Source of the DNA: Arthrobacter cryoconiti
GTDB lineage: Bacteria; Actinomycetota; Actinomycetes; Actinomycetales; Micrococcaceae
NCBI RefSeq assembly: GCF_020905375.1
Contig: NZ_JAJJBU010000019.1
Span: 1-64,000 of the forward strand
Direction: 5' to 3'
Length of the DNA stretch: 64,000 bases
This document shows, piece by piece, positions 36,861 through 45,772 of the stretch (position 1 is its first letter; every line of letters starts with the position of its first letter). The notes beneath the pieces are model-generated. The model made no database searches, had not been told where the DNA came from, and saw only the letters and a list, made by a program, of their open reading frames with translations. A program made the translations under genes and the position numbers.

Positions 36861-37913
36861 ATGAGCGCATTGATTGACATAGCAGTAATTGCTGGCGACG
36901 GCATAGGTCCGGAAGTTACAGCTGAGGCCGTGAAGGTGCTAAAGAAAGTCACGGCGTCCGAAGGCCTGAGTCTAAAATTGACTGATTATTTGCTCGGCGC
37001 CGAGCACTGGTTGGCAACAGGGGAGACTCTCTCGGAGGAGACCATCCAGGCTCTGCGCGGTCATGATGCCATCCTTTTTGGGGCAGTGGGCGCGGCTCCC
37101 GGGGACACCAGCATCCCGTCCGGGCTCATTGAGCGCGAGATGCTACTCAAGCTGCGTTTCAGCCTTGACCACTACGTCAACTTGCGCCCGTCCTTTCTGT
37201 ACGACGGCGTGGCCTCACCTTTAGCTCATCCGGGCACCATTGATTTTCTCGTGGTTCGTGAAGGAACCGAAGGGCCTTATGTTGGCAACGGTGGAGTCCT
37301 CCGAAAAGGGACTCCGCATGAAGTGGCAACAGAAGTCTCTGTGAATACTGCGTTTGGTGTGGAGAGAATCGTTCGAGACGGCTTCCGCCGAGCCAATGAG
37401 CGCCCACGCAAGAAGCTCACATATGTTCACAAGCACAATGTTCTGGTTTACGCCGGGCACCTGTGGAAGCGCACCATTGAAGCCATCGCCACGGAATACC
37501 CAGAGGTCAGCGTTGACTACCTGCACGTGGATGCTGCCATGATCTTCCTGGTCACCGATCCGGCGCGTTTTGATGTGATTGTCACCGACAACCTCTTTGG
37601 AGACATCATCACCGACCTTGCCGCCGCCGTCACCGGCGGTATTGGTCTTGCGGCATCCGGAAACATCAACATGGACCGAACAGCACCGTCGATGTTTGAG
37701 CCCGTCCATGGTTCGGCACCTGACATTGCAGGAAAACAAAAGGCCGATCCCAGTGCAGCGATACTCTCGGCTGCACTCTTGCTAGAACACCTCGGTCACG
37801 TTGGCGCCGCATCTCGTATTAAAGCGGCTGTTGCCTCTGACATCGCCATGCGCAATAGTGCCTCGCCACGGGCTACCAGCGTCGTCGGAGACGCAATCGC
37901 GCAAGCCCTCTGA
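36861..37913 (+). CDS. leuB: 3-Isopropylmalate dehydrogenase
   Basis: A 350-residue NAD-dependent enzyme oxidising and decarboxylating 3-isopropylmalate to 2-ketoisocaproate, the last leucine-specific step before IlvE. Signatures: [45 protein letters not shown] (substrate Arg), YVHKHNVL, and the metal/NAD segment [32 protein letters not shown] with [14 protein letters not shown]. No clear Shine-Dalgarno; a TAGCAT box 6 nt from the ATG suggests a leaderless transcript. The 17-bp element upstream links it to the leuC locus. Confidence 0.97.
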   Translation: MSALIDIAVIAGDGIGPEVTAEAVKVLKKVTASEGLSLKLTDYLLGAEHWLATGETLSEETIQALRGHDAILFGAVGAAPGDTSIPSGLIEREMLLKLRFSLDHYVNLRPSFLYDGVASPLAHPGTIDFLVVREGTEGPYVGNGGVLRKGTPHEVATEVSVNTAFGVERIVRDGFRRANERPRKKLTYVHKHNVLVYAGHLWKRTIEAIATEYPEVSVDYLHVDAAMIFLVTDPARFDVIVTDNLFGDIITDLAAAVTGGIGLAASGNINMDRTAPSMFEPVHGSAPDIAGKQKADPSAAILSAALLLEHLGHVGAASRIKAAVASDIAMRNSASPRATSVVGDAIAQAL

Positions 37914-37949
37914 CGCCGTCGTGCCGGGCAGTGTGTAGGAGTAGGCTTT

Positions 37950-37966
37950 ATCCCATAGAGTGAATG
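37950..37966. promoter_or_regulatory. Weak copy of the leu element before ilvE
   Basis: ATCCCATAGAGTGAATG, read in reverse, matches TCA-N5-TGGGAT of the leuB element but loses the outer bases. It lies 112 nt before ilvE. Low confidence. Confidence 0.2.
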
Positions 37967-38077
37967 CATCGTAACCGAAATATTTGGTGCACGAGACTAT
38001 TCAAAGCACGGATTTTTAGCCCTAAACTCCGCCCAGGCTGGTACATCCAATGACGGGCGCAACCAAGTGGAGGAAGC

Positions 38078-39190
38078 ATGACCCAGACCCCAAATGAGCA
38101 CGCATTCGATAAGCAGCTCGCCACGAACCCGAAGAGCGATGCCGAACGTGAAGCTATTTTGGCCAACCCCGGATTTGGCGACTACTTCACCGACCACACG
38201 GCCGTCGTGGATTATAAAGTCGATGTGGACGGCGTCGGAGGCTGGTCAAATGCGCGCATCGAGCCATACGGACCCATTGCCATGGACCCGGCTGCATCTG
38301 TGCTGCACTATGGTCAGGAAATTTTTGAAGGTCTGAAGGCATACCGTCATGGCGACGGCTCAGTATGGAGTTTCCGGCCGGAAGCCAACGCTGCCCGCTT
38401 CAATACCTCGGCTCGCCGTCTGGCCCTGCCCGAGCTACCCGAAGAGATCTTCATTGAGTCTTTGCGCCAGCTCGTAGAGACAGATCAGGCGTGGGTCCCC
38501 TCCGGCGACGGCGAAGCTCTCTACCTGCGTCCGTTCATGATTGCGACTGAGGCGTTCCTGGGTGTCCGCCCCGCGCGCGAAGTCTCTTACCGGGTGATTG
38601 CCTCACCGGCCGGGAACTACTTCGGCGGAGAGCTCAAGCCGATCTCCATCTGGCTCTCAACCAACTACGCTCGCGCTGGTGAAGGTGGCACTGGTGAGGC
38701 TAAATGCGGTGGCAACTATGCGGCGTCGCTCGCGGCCCAGATGGAAGCCGAAGCGCAGGGCTGTAAGCAGGTCCTCTTCCTTGACCCGTTCAACGACAAC
38801 GCGATCGAAGAGCTGGGCGGGATGAACATCTTCTTCGTGTTCAAGGACGGACGTCTAGTAACTCCGGCACTCAACGGCCACATCCTGCACGGGATCACCC
38901 GTTCCTCCGTCATGCAGTTGGCTGCGGATCGGGGCTTGAAAGTCGAAGAACGCAAGATCACGATCGATGAATGGCGCGACGGCGTTGACTCCGGTGAGAT
39001 CACCGAAGCGTTCGCCTGTGGCACCGCGGCAGTGATCACCCCGATCGGTGAGTTGAAGACAGCCCAGGGCTCGATTGCTTCTCCTGGTTCCGGCGCTGGT
39101 GAGGTCACCATGGCCATCCGCGAGACGCTTCTGGGGATTCAGACAGGTGCTGTGGAAGATCTGCACGGCTGGCTGACCCGTCTGATCTAA
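38078..39190 (+). CDS. ilvE: Branched-chain amino acid aminotransferase
   Basis: A 370-residue class IV PLP aminotransferase making Leu, Ile and Val from their keto acids with glutamate. The N-terminus has [48 protein letters not shown]; the PLP-binding Lys is in [14 protein letters not shown] and the phosphate-binding loop in [15 protein letters not shown]. The length and N-terminal extension fit the BCAT type II group common in actinobacteria and eukaryotes. GGAGGAAGC lies just before the ATG. Monocistronic, followed by a hairpin shared with the convergent mscS gene. Confidence 0.97.
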   Translation: MTQTPNEHAFDKQLATNPKSDAEREAILANPGFGDYFTDHTAVVDYKVDVDGVGGWSNARIEPYGPIAMDPAASVLHYGQEIFEGLKAYRHGDGSVWSFRPEANAARFNTSARRLALPELPEEIFIESLRQLVETDQAWVPSGDGEALYLRPFMIATEAFLGVRPAREVSYRVIASPAGNYFGGELKPISIWLSTNYARAGEGGTGEAKCGGNYAASLAAQMEAEAQGCKQVLFLDPFNDNAIEELGGMNIFFVFKDGRLVTPALNGHILHGITRSSVMQLAADRGLKVEERKITIDEWRDGVDSGEITEAFACGTAAVITPIGELKTAQGSIASPGSGAGEVTMAIRETLLGIQTGAVEDLHGWLTRLI

Positions 39191-39196
39191 GGCACG

Positions 39197-39229
39197 CCCC
39201 GCAAATCGGGTTTGGCTCATTTTGCGGGG
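39197..39229. terminator. Bidirectional terminator between ilvE and mscS
   Basis: CCCCGCAAA pairs perfectly with TTTGCGGGG. The right arm is part of the mscS coding end (codons for N-P-A-K), so the hairpin serves ilvE and is embedded in the neighbour's reading frame. Confidence 0.7.
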
Positions 39230-40254
39230 TTGGTCATTTCCCAACGCTGTCGAGGGATAGCGCCTTCGCCCTGTTGGACATGGGTGAGCATTGATTCGCG
39301 GACCAGGCAACGCAGCGTCCACAGTTCACCGCTGTCCTTGGCGCTGACGACTATACGTATCCGCACCATCCCGTTGACGGCGTCGGTGACTTCCAGCTTG
39401 CCCGTCCGGCCGTCCCATAGCGGAGTCCCTGCCAGTACGGAGTCTAAGTGTGCGCGGAGTTCGGGAACCGGGCTTTGCCAATCGAGGTCCAGTTCCACGC
39501 TGCCCATGATCTTGGGGCTGTTGCGGGTCCAGTTTTCAAACGGCGTTGTGGTGAAATACGTGGACGGCAAGATCAGCATCCGCTCATCCCAGACTCGGAC
39601 CACCACATAGGTCATGGTGATCTCCTCAATCCGGCCCCATAACCCTTCCACCACGACGACGTCGTCAATCCTGATCGCGTCGGTGAAGGCGAGTTGGACG
39701 CCGGCGAAAACGTTGGAGAGTGAGCTTTGCACGGCTAAGCCGGCCACAATGGAGATTAGTCCGGCAGATGCCAACAGTCCTGTGCCCAGTGCCCTGACCT
39801 CGGGGATGGTCAAGAGGACTCCGGCCACAGCTAATGTGATCAACAGTGCAGCAACGATGCGCCGGCCCAATGTGATTTGGGTGGTTAGACGGCGCATCCT
39901 GCGGTTGTCCTTGATGCGCGTGGAAAAATGGCGCAGGACCAGTCGCTCGGTGATTCCCAAGGTGGCCAGCGCCAGCCAGATAAGGGCGGCGATGAGCCCG
40001 AGCATCAAGACGAAGTCTGCCGGGGCGAACCATGGCTGCTTGGGAACGGTGTAATTCAATGCCATACGCACACCGACAAACAAGAAGACCCCGAAAACAG
40101 GATACTTTGCCTGCGCAGAGCGGCGGCGAAAGTCCACAATTTTGCGAAATAGACGATTTGAGACTGCCCGAAGGATCACGGTAAGCAACAGTGCGACCGC
40201 AATGGCTGCCAGGATTGCCAAAGCGGGCCTTATGAGTTCTTCCAGTTCTGCCAT
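39217..40254 (-). CDS. MscS-family mechanosensitive channel
   Basis: A 345-residue membrane protein with about four to five helices, the pore-lining helix around LASAGLISIVAGLAVQSSLSNVFAGVQLAFTDAIRIDDVVVVEG (Gly/Ala-rich, with the conserved (L/F)TDAIRIDD beta-domain start) and a cytoplasmic MscS C-terminal domain. It gates open under membrane tension to release solutes during hypo-osmotic shock, or conducts specific osmolytes. Monocistronic; its stop overlaps the ilvE terminator hairpin. Confidence 0.88.
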   Translation of the reverse strand: MAELEELIRPALAILAAIAVALLLTVILRAVSNRLFRKIVDFRRRSAQAKYPVFGVFLFVGVRMALNYTVPKQPWFAPADFVLMLGLIAALIWLALATLGITERLVLRHFSTRIKDNRRMRRLTTQITLGRRIVAALLITLAVAGVLLTIPEVRALGTGLLASAGLISIVAGLAVQSSLSNVFAGVQLAFTDAIRIDDVVVVEGLWGRIEEITMTYVVVRVWDERMLILPSTYFTTTPFENWTRNSPKIMGSVELDLDWQSPVPELRAHLDSVLAGTPLWDGRTGKLEVTDAVNGMVRIRIVVSAKDSGELWTLRCLVRESMLTHVQQGEGAIPRQRWEMTNPAK

Positions 40255-40444
40255 CCATCAATCGTGTCAGAGGACCCCGGGGTGCTGTCCAACTGGAGTG
40301 CGTGGCGAACCCGGGCAACGGCCCGCAATAAATTCTTGCGGGCACAGCGCCATTGTGGACGCACACTGGCATAGGATGCACAAAAAGACGTCACATGCGG
40401 CGCCGGAATGTCCACTGCGGAGACGCCGCCGGCAAGGAGTAACC

Positions 40445-41260
40445 ATGGATGAAGAGCAACGCCGGCGTGATCTAGGGAGCAATGACGCCCCGGTGGAGGA
40501 AGAGATTGAGGAAACCTTTGACCGCATCGTCGAGGAAGGCGCACAGCGGCTGAATCGTTCGTGGTTACAGGTGCTGGTGACAGGGGTTTTTGGTGGGGTT
40601 GAAGTTGGCTTGGGGGTCATGGCATACCTTGGCGTGGAGTACGCCACGGGCAGCAGGCTTTTAGCCGGGCTGGCGTTCGGGATTGGATTCATCGCACTTC
40701 TGTTAGCCAAGAGCGAACTTTTCACGGAAGGTTTTTTAGTACCCATCACCGCTGTTGTGGCTAAAGAGGCAACGTTGGGACAGCTGATGAAATTGTGGGG
40801 CGGAACCCTTGTGGCCAACCTCGCTGGCGGGTGGGTCTTCATGTGGGTGGTGATGCAAGCATTTCCACAATGGCGGGAGACCATTATTGATGCAGCGGCG
40901 CACTACGCTCTAGCGCCTTTGTCCTTGCAGACGGCGGCCCTGGCAGTGCTCGGCGGAAGCACCATCACGCTCATGACCCGCATGCAACACGGCACCGACT
41001 CCATGATGGCTAAGATTGTGGCCGCCGTGGGCGGCGGCTTCCTATTAGCGGGACTTCCACTGTTTCACTCCGTGTTGGATTCTTTGCTCATTTTTGGAGC
41101 CATTCATACGGGGGCACCTTTTGGCTACACACAGTGGCTGGGATGGTTTTGGTACACGGCGTTGCTGAACGTGGCGGGCGGGCTGGTGTTCGTTACGGCA
41201 CTGCGTTTGGTGCGCACCAAAGAGCTCATCAAAGAAAGCCGCGCTGACCCCGCGGTGTGA
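40445..41260 (+). CDS. Formate/nitrite transporter (FNT) family protein
   Basis: A 271-residue protein with six membrane helices and a charged, Glu-rich N-terminus (MDEEQRRRDLGSNDAPVEEEIEETFDRIVEEG). FGGVEVGLGVMAYLGVEYATG, LAKSELFTEGFLVPITAV and WGGTLVANLAGGW match the YfdC-like branch of the FNT family, which lacks clear proof of substrate. The start at 40445 has AAGGAG upstream; the frame is open further upstream but without a ribosome site. Oriented divergently from mscS. Confidence 0.85.
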   Translation: MDEEQRRRDLGSNDAPVEEEIEETFDRIVEEGAQRLNRSWLQVLVTGVFGGVEVGLGVMAYLGVEYATGSRLLAGLAFGIGFIALLLAKSELFTEGFLVPITAVVAKEATLGQLMKLWGGTLVANLAGGWVFMWVVMQAFPQWRETIIDAAAHYALAPLSLQTAALAVLGGSTITLMTRMQHGTDSMMAKIVAAVGGGFLLAGLPLFHSVLDSLLIFGAIHTGAPFGYTQWLGWFWYTALLNVAGGLVFVTALRLVRTKELIKESRADPAV

Positions 41261-41311
41261 TAGCACAGTACTGATCGGCCAGAAGGGGCGAATACCGGTA
41301 GACTTCCCCTC

Positions 41312-42088
41312 ATGCGTATAGCCCGATTTGTTGTTGATAATGACCCGATGTACGGCATTGTGGAAGGGGAAGATGGGAATGAAGTAGTCACCGTCATCAA
41401 AGGTGATCCCTTTTTCAACGGTGTGGAAACAACCACCATCAAGTACCCGCTGGCTGACGTCCGCTTGGTAGCCCCGATCATCCCTCGCAGCAAAGTCATC
41501 GGTGTAGGCCGCAACTTTGCCGAGCACGCACGCGAACTGGGCAACGAGGTCCCCGTGCACCCGCTCCTCTTTCTCAAGCCCAACACCTCGGTGGTAGGCC
41601 CCAACGAGCCGATCGTGATGCCGGAGTTCTCTGAGGAAGTATCCTACGAGGCTGAGCTCTGTGTCGTTATTGGCCGCATTTGCAAGGATGTGCCGGAGGA
41701 CCGCGTGGACGAAGTCGTTTTCGGCTACACCTGCGGCAATGACCTGACGGCCCGCGATGTCCAGAAAACGGATGGTCAATGGGCCCGTGCGAAGGGGTTC
41801 GACACCTCTGCCCCCCTGGGACCGTGGATCGAAACGGAGCTTGATCCGGACGACCTCACCATTCAGGGCCGCCTCAACGGTGAACTTCGACAGGACGGGA
41901 ACACCAACCAGATGGTGCGCAGTGTTCGCGAGCTTGTCTCGATCGTTTCGCAGGCGTTCACTCTCCTGCCAGGCGACGTCATCATGACTGGTACTCCGGC
42001 TGGTGTGGGTCTGTTGACCGAAGGAGATCGCTATGAAGTCGAGATCGAAGGCATCGGGCGTCTTTCCAACCCTGTGGTTAGGCGGTAG
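41312..42088 (+). CDS. Fumarylacetoacetate hydrolase-family protein
   Basis: A 258-residue FAH-domain enzyme: KVIGVGRNFAEHARELG, PLLFLKPNTSVVGPNEPI, metal ligands in VSYEAELCVVIG (ExE) and GNDLTARDVQ (Asp), and GDVIMTGTPAGVGLL. These Mg-dependent enzymes hydrolyse or decarboxylate 2-keto acids such as acylpyruvate or oxaloacetate. The N-terminal 60 residues (MRIARFVVDNDPMYGIVEGEDG) are the usual cap. The gene is commonly next to gltX in Micrococcaceae, where it lies here except for an intervening regulator relic. Substrate undetermined. Confidence 0.9.
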   Translation: MRIARFVVDNDPMYGIVEGEDGNEVVTVIKGDPFFNGVETTTIKYPLADVRLVAPIIPRSKVIGVGRNFAEHARELGNEVPVHPLLFLKPNTSVVGPNEPIVMPEFSEEVSYEAELCVVIGRICKDVPEDRVDEVVFGYTCGNDLTARDVQKTDGQWARAKGFDTSAPLGPWIETELDPDDLTIQGRLNGELRQDGNTNQMVRSVRELVSIVSQAFTLLPGDVIMTGTPAGVGLLTEGDRYEVEIEGIGRLSNPVVRR

Positions 42089-42402
42089 TCTGCCCTCCGT
42101 GAAGGTGACGGCGGAATGTTAAACGACCGGAATATGCGGCTCAGCGCGGATCAGCTTGGCCTCGACTAGGCGTCAACGTGTAAAGGAATCAACCAGAAGG
42201 ATTGCCGCGGCTATCGCGGCGAACCCCGCGCAGGTTGGCCCGGCTCCAGCTCCGATCAAAAGCTATCCATGGCGATGGCGTGAGCTGACGGCTGCGGAGG
42301 CCGCTGCACACCCAAAGAAGACCGTCCTGAAGGGCAGCGGAACGGCGCTTTTATTGATCCGTTGCATCGCGGTAGTCGCCACGTCGCCCGGCAAGGTGCG
42401 CA
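42089..42402. other. No recognisable gene
   Basis: This stretch after the FAH gene contains short frames (one of 102 codons at 42156-42464) with no ribosome site and no family resemblance. It may be further debris of the decayed regulator region. Confidence 0.5.
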
Positions 42403-43021
42403 GTGGTGGCAGCACAATCGCTGCAAGACCAGGTAGACCTCGCCCGCAATGCCGGAGCAGATAGCTGCCACGTGGTCATGTCACCGGGGTGGTCCATTTT
42501 GGTTCAGGATCGAGCGCCTTTCACTGTCATGGCCATGATGTCCGGAACCGCTTTCTTGGAAGCAGATAGCGGGCGCTTCGTTCTGGAAAAGGCGTGATGT
42601 CGTTGTGGTACGAGGGCCGGCCGCAAACACTTCGAGGGATGATCCCCTTCGGACCCAGGACGTCATCATCTATCCGGATCAGCGGTGTACGTCACCTCCC
42701 GGAGAAGATGTTTACACCAGCAGGACGAGTGGAATACGTACTTGGGGCCGCACCTCGGATGGTGCCACGACCATACTCATCGGCACTTATGAAAGCGATG
42801 CTGAGGTCGGAGCTGTAGTCACGAACGCATTGCCGAACGTTGCTGTGGTCCCGGCGGAGCAACTGAGCCCGACCCTGTTGGGATTCCTCTAAGAAGAAAT
42901 CATGACCTCGGCACCCGGGCAAGGGGGTGTGATCGACCGGCTGGCGGATGTTCTCATTGTCCATTCGATCCGCGCATGGGCGGCGCTGAACCCACAGGCC
43001 GCTAAACTGGTCTCACCATGA
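42403..43021 (+). pseudogene. Remnant of an AraC-family regulator (Cupin_6 domain)
   Basis: Three segments read together like the sugar- or drug-sensing cupin of actinobacterial AraC regulators: frame 1 from GTG 42403 (QDQVDLARNAGADSCHVVMSPGWSILVQDRAPFTVMAMMSGTAFLEADSGRFVLEK), a +1 shift near 42592-42600 into frame 2 (DVVVVRGPAANTSRDDP ... TTILIGTYESDAEVGAVVTNALPNVAVVPAEQLSPTLLGFL), then an in-frame TAA (42890) and continued homology (EEIMTSAPGQGGVIDRLADVLIVHSIRAWAALNP). The expected C-terminal HTH is absent: the frame ends inside the gltX start (ATGA). Two lesions plus truncation argue for a dead gene rather than a sequencing slip. Confidence 0.75.
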
Positions 43022-44517
43022 CTAATGCTGCTCAAATCCCCACTGTAAATGCGCAAACTCCCGTCCGGGTAAGGTTTTGTCCTTCTCCCACCGGTACGCC
43101 CCACGTGGGGTTGATCCGCACAGCCCTCTTTAACTGGGCCTATGCACGGCACACCGGCGGTAAACTCATTTTCCGCATCGAGGACACTGACGCCAAACGC
43201 GACTCCGAAGAAAGCTATGAACAGCTTCTGGATGGACTCAAATGGCTGGGCATCAGCTGGGACGAGGGCGTTGAAGTCGGCGGGCCGCATGAGCCGTACC
43301 GCCAGTCGCAGCGTGGAGACATCTACCGGGACGCTATTGAAAAGTTGATCGCCGGAGGACACGTATATGAGTCCTATTCCACGCCGGACGAAGTCGAAGC
43401 GCGGCACAAGACGGCTGGGCGGGACATCAAACTTGGCTACGATAATTTTGACCGTGACCTCTCCCAAGAGCAGATAGCCGCGTTCAAGGCGGAGGGTCGT
43501 TTGCCTGCGCTGCGCCTGCGCATGCCCGATGCGGACATCACCTTCACGGATTTGGTCCGGGGAGAGATCACCTTCAAGGCAGGATCGGTCCCGGATTACG
43601 CCGTCGTCCGGCCTAACGGTGCGCCGCTATACACCCTGGTGAACCCGGTGGATGATGCCCTGATGGGCGTCACCCATGTGCTGCGCGGGGAGGACTTGCT
43701 GTCCTCCACGCCGCGTCAGGTGGCCCTTTACCAGGCCCTGTATGAGGTGGGCATTGCCGAGCATATGCCGTTGTTTGGCCATTTGCCCTACGTAATGGGG
43801 GCAGGTAATAAGAAACTGTCCAAGCGTGACCCTGAGTCAAGCCTGTTCTTGCACCGGGACCGCGGCTTCATCCCCGAAGGACTTTTGAACTACCTCTCCT
43901 TGCTAGGCTGGTCGCTCTCTGCCGACGAGGACATTTTCACGGTGGAGCAGCTTGTCGCGAACTTTGACGTTCATGACGTTTTGGGCAATCCGGCGCGTTT
44001 CGACATCAAGAAGGCGGAGGCGATCAACGGCAATCATGTGCGTTTGTTGGAGGGCAGCGACTTCCGTAACCGGCTGGTGCCTTACCTCCAAGCCGCCGGG
44101 ATCGTGGGGGAGACCCTGACCCCGCGGGAGGAGGGGATTCTCACCGAGGCCGCTCCGCTTATCCAAGAGCGGATCACGCTTCTGGGTGAGGCTCCCGAGA
44201 TGCTCGCCTTCTTATTCAAGGCCGACGACGGCGTTGACGTGGCCGATGACGCTCGCAAGGGCATGCCCGAGAACCTCACTGAGGTCCTCGATGCCGCATT
44301 GGCGGCGTTGGCTCCGCTTGAGGAATGGACAGCGGAAAACATTCAGGGGGCATTGAAGTCGGCTCTGGTGGAGGGGTTGGGCGTCAAACCGCGTCTGGCA
44401 TTTGGCCCCGTCCGCACTGCGCTGTCCGGGCGTCGGATTTCCCCACCCTTGTTCGAGTCCATGGTGATCTTGGGCAAGGAGTCATCCTTGACACGACTAA
44501 AGTCCTTCAGGGGCTAA
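43018..44517 (+). CDS. gltX: Glutamyl-tRNA synthetase
   Basis: A 499-residue class I synthetase charging tRNA-Glu (and, in bacteria with GatCAB, mischarging tRNA-Gln). HIGH-type motif [65 protein letters not shown]-type motif [13 protein letters not shown]. The first ATG (43018) lies within the tail of the AraC relic. Tellingly, tRNA-Gln and tRNA-Glu genes follow about 0.9 kb downstream. The last residues read LTRLKSFRG. Confidence 0.96.
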   Translation: MTNAAQIPTVNAQTPVRVRFCPSPTGTPHVGLIRTALFNWAYARHTGGKLIFRIEDTDAKRDSEESYEQLLDGLKWLGISWDEGVEVGGPHEPYRQSQRGDIYRDAIEKLIAGGHVYESYSTPDEVEARHKTAGRDIKLGYDNFDRDLSQEQIAAFKAEGRLPALRLRMPDADITFTDLVRGEITFKAGSVPDYAVVRPNGAPLYTLVNPVDDALMGVTHVLRGEDLLSSTPRQVALYQALYEVGIAEHMPLFGHLPYVMGAGNKKLSKRDPESSLFLHRDRGFIPEGLLNYLSLLGWSLSADEDIFTVEQLVANFDVHDVLGNPARFDIKKAEAINGNHVRLLEGSDFRNRLVPYLQAAGIVGETLTPREEGILTEAAPLIQERITLLGEAPEMLAFLFKADDGVDVADDARKGMPENLTEVLDAALAALAPLEEWTAENIQGALKSALVEGLGVKPRLAFGPVRTALSGRRISPPLFESMVILGKESSLTRLKSFRG

Positions 44518-44520
44518 ATT

Positions 44521-45312
44521 ATGGGCTTACACGCAGCACAAAATACTCCTGCCCCAGACGCCTCCGTGGGCTCTGGGGGATCGGTCAGGGGTGTTTTGTT
44601 TGATATTGATGACACTTTGGTGGATCTGCACGCTGCCATGAAAGTGGCCATGATCGCCGCCAGCAAACACATACTGCCCGCATTCACACAGGGGCAGTGG
44701 GACGGTTTCGCGGGCCTTTATATGGCCGACGCCGGAAAATACTACGATCGTTATATAGCCGGAGAATTCACGTTTTCACAACAGCGTGGGCTGAGAGCCC
44801 GCGAAGTGTTTGCGCACTTGGGAATTGACGGCTTTGACCAAGCTGCTGAAACGGTGTGGATCGAAGACTTTGAAAAAGCGCAGCCTGCTGCCATCAGGGC
44901 CTATCCGGACGTGGTCCCGGTACTCGATGCGTTGGATGCGATCGGCATCCCCTACGGGGCCGTGAGCAACAACGTCCATGGCTATCAACGCGCCAAGTTA
45001 GATCACGCCGGGCTTTCTCGAGTGAAAGTCTTGGTCGGGATTGACACGCTCAACGCGGCCAAGCCAGAACCCGAGGTCTTTTGGGAAGGTTGTCGCCTGC
45101 TGGGCACTGCCCCTGCCCAGACGCTCTACGTGGGGGATAACTATGTGATCGACGGAGCCGGGTCCGCCCAAGCTGGACTCAAGAGTTTTTGGCTCAATCG
45201 AAAAGGTGCCAGAACACCGCCCACAGCTGCTGCAGACCGGGTCTTGATGGTCTCCGGGCTGATGGAACTGCTGAGCGTCCTTCAGGAGCCAGCCGGGGTG
45301 TTCAACGGCTAG
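44521..45312 (+). CDS. HAD-superfamily hydrolase
   Basis: A 263-residue phosphatase-like protein: motif I GVLFDIDDTLVDLH (nucleophile and acid/base Asp), motif II VSNN, Lys in NAAKPEPEVFWEG and motif IV LYVGDNYVIDGAGSAQAGLKSFWLNR. The cap between motifs I and II is helical, as in subfamily IA. Substrate unknown. It begins 3 nt after the gltX stop with AGGGGC upstream, so it is co-transcribed with gltX. The first 22 residues are a flexible extension before motif I. Confidence 0.88.
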   Translation: MGLHAAQNTPAPDASVGSGGSVRGVLFDIDDTLVDLHAAMKVAMIAASKHILPAFTQGQWDGFAGLYMADAGKYYDRYIAGEFTFSQQRGLRAREVFAHLGIDGFDQAAETVWIEDFEKAQPAAIRAYPDVVPVLDALDAIGIPYGAVSNNVHGYQRAKLDHAGLSRVKVLVGIDTLNAAKPEPEVFWEGCRLLGTAPAQTLYVGDNYVIDGAGSAQAGLKSFWLNRKGARTPPTAAADRVLMVSGLMELLSVLQEPAGVFNG

Positions 45313-45441
45313 TGCGCGTGCCTGTAGAAGTGTACATTCGCGTTTTGGAGTCTGGGAAACTCTCAGGTATAGTTTTATCCCGGCGCGAGGGCCGATGAAG
45401 GACCGGGGAAACCCCTTGAATTCACGGCAGAACGTGGCCAT

Positions 45442-45513
45442 TGGGATATGGTGTAATTGGCAACACATCGGTTTCTGGTACCGACATTCTAGGTTCGAGT
45501 CCTGGTATCCCAG
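45442..45513 (+). tRNA. tRNA-Gln (CUG anticodon)
   Basis: Acceptor TGGGATA pairs with TATCCCA; the anticodon stem TCGGT/ACCGA encloses TTCTGGT (anticodon CUG, codon CAG); T-arm loop TTCGAGT. Discriminator G45513; CCA is not encoded. Confidence 0.96.
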
Positions 45514-45604
45514 CGCTTGCAAAAGCTGCTTTTTTCACTTGGCATACACGCGAAACTTCGGGTATTATCAACGAGGTTTTACAGGTAAAAAGTGAATGTA
45601 TTAG

Positions 45605-45677
45605 GGCCCCATCGTATAGCGGCCTAGTACGCTGCCCTCTCACGGCGGTAACGCGGGTTCGAATCCCGCTGGGGTCA
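45605..45677 (+). tRNA. tRNA-Glu (CUC anticodon)
   Basis: Acceptor GGCCCCA pairs with TGGGGTC (one G-U); the anticodon loop CTCTCAC gives CUC (codon GAG); T-arm GCGGGTTCGAATCCCGC. Discriminator A45677; no encoded CCA. Located 92 nt after tRNA-Gln. Confidence 0.96.
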
Positions 45678-45682
45678 CAAGC

Positions 45683-45714
45683 AAGGCCGGAAACCTACGG
45701 GATTCCGGCCTTTT
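45683..45714 (+). terminator. Rho-independent terminator after tRNA-Glu
   Basis: AAGGCCGGAA ... TTCCGGCCTT is a perfect 10-bp stem ending in TTTT, 6 nt after the tRNA. Confidence 0.9.
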
Positions 45715-45772
45715 GCATGCCCCCTGCGCGCGCTTGGGCGAGTATTCTCCGAGGGACTGGCATGATGAAGCT

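Noticed and set aside
42156-42464. 102-codon frame before the AraC relic
   Set aside because: No recognisable domain or translation signal, and it overlaps the start of the pseudogene in another frame.
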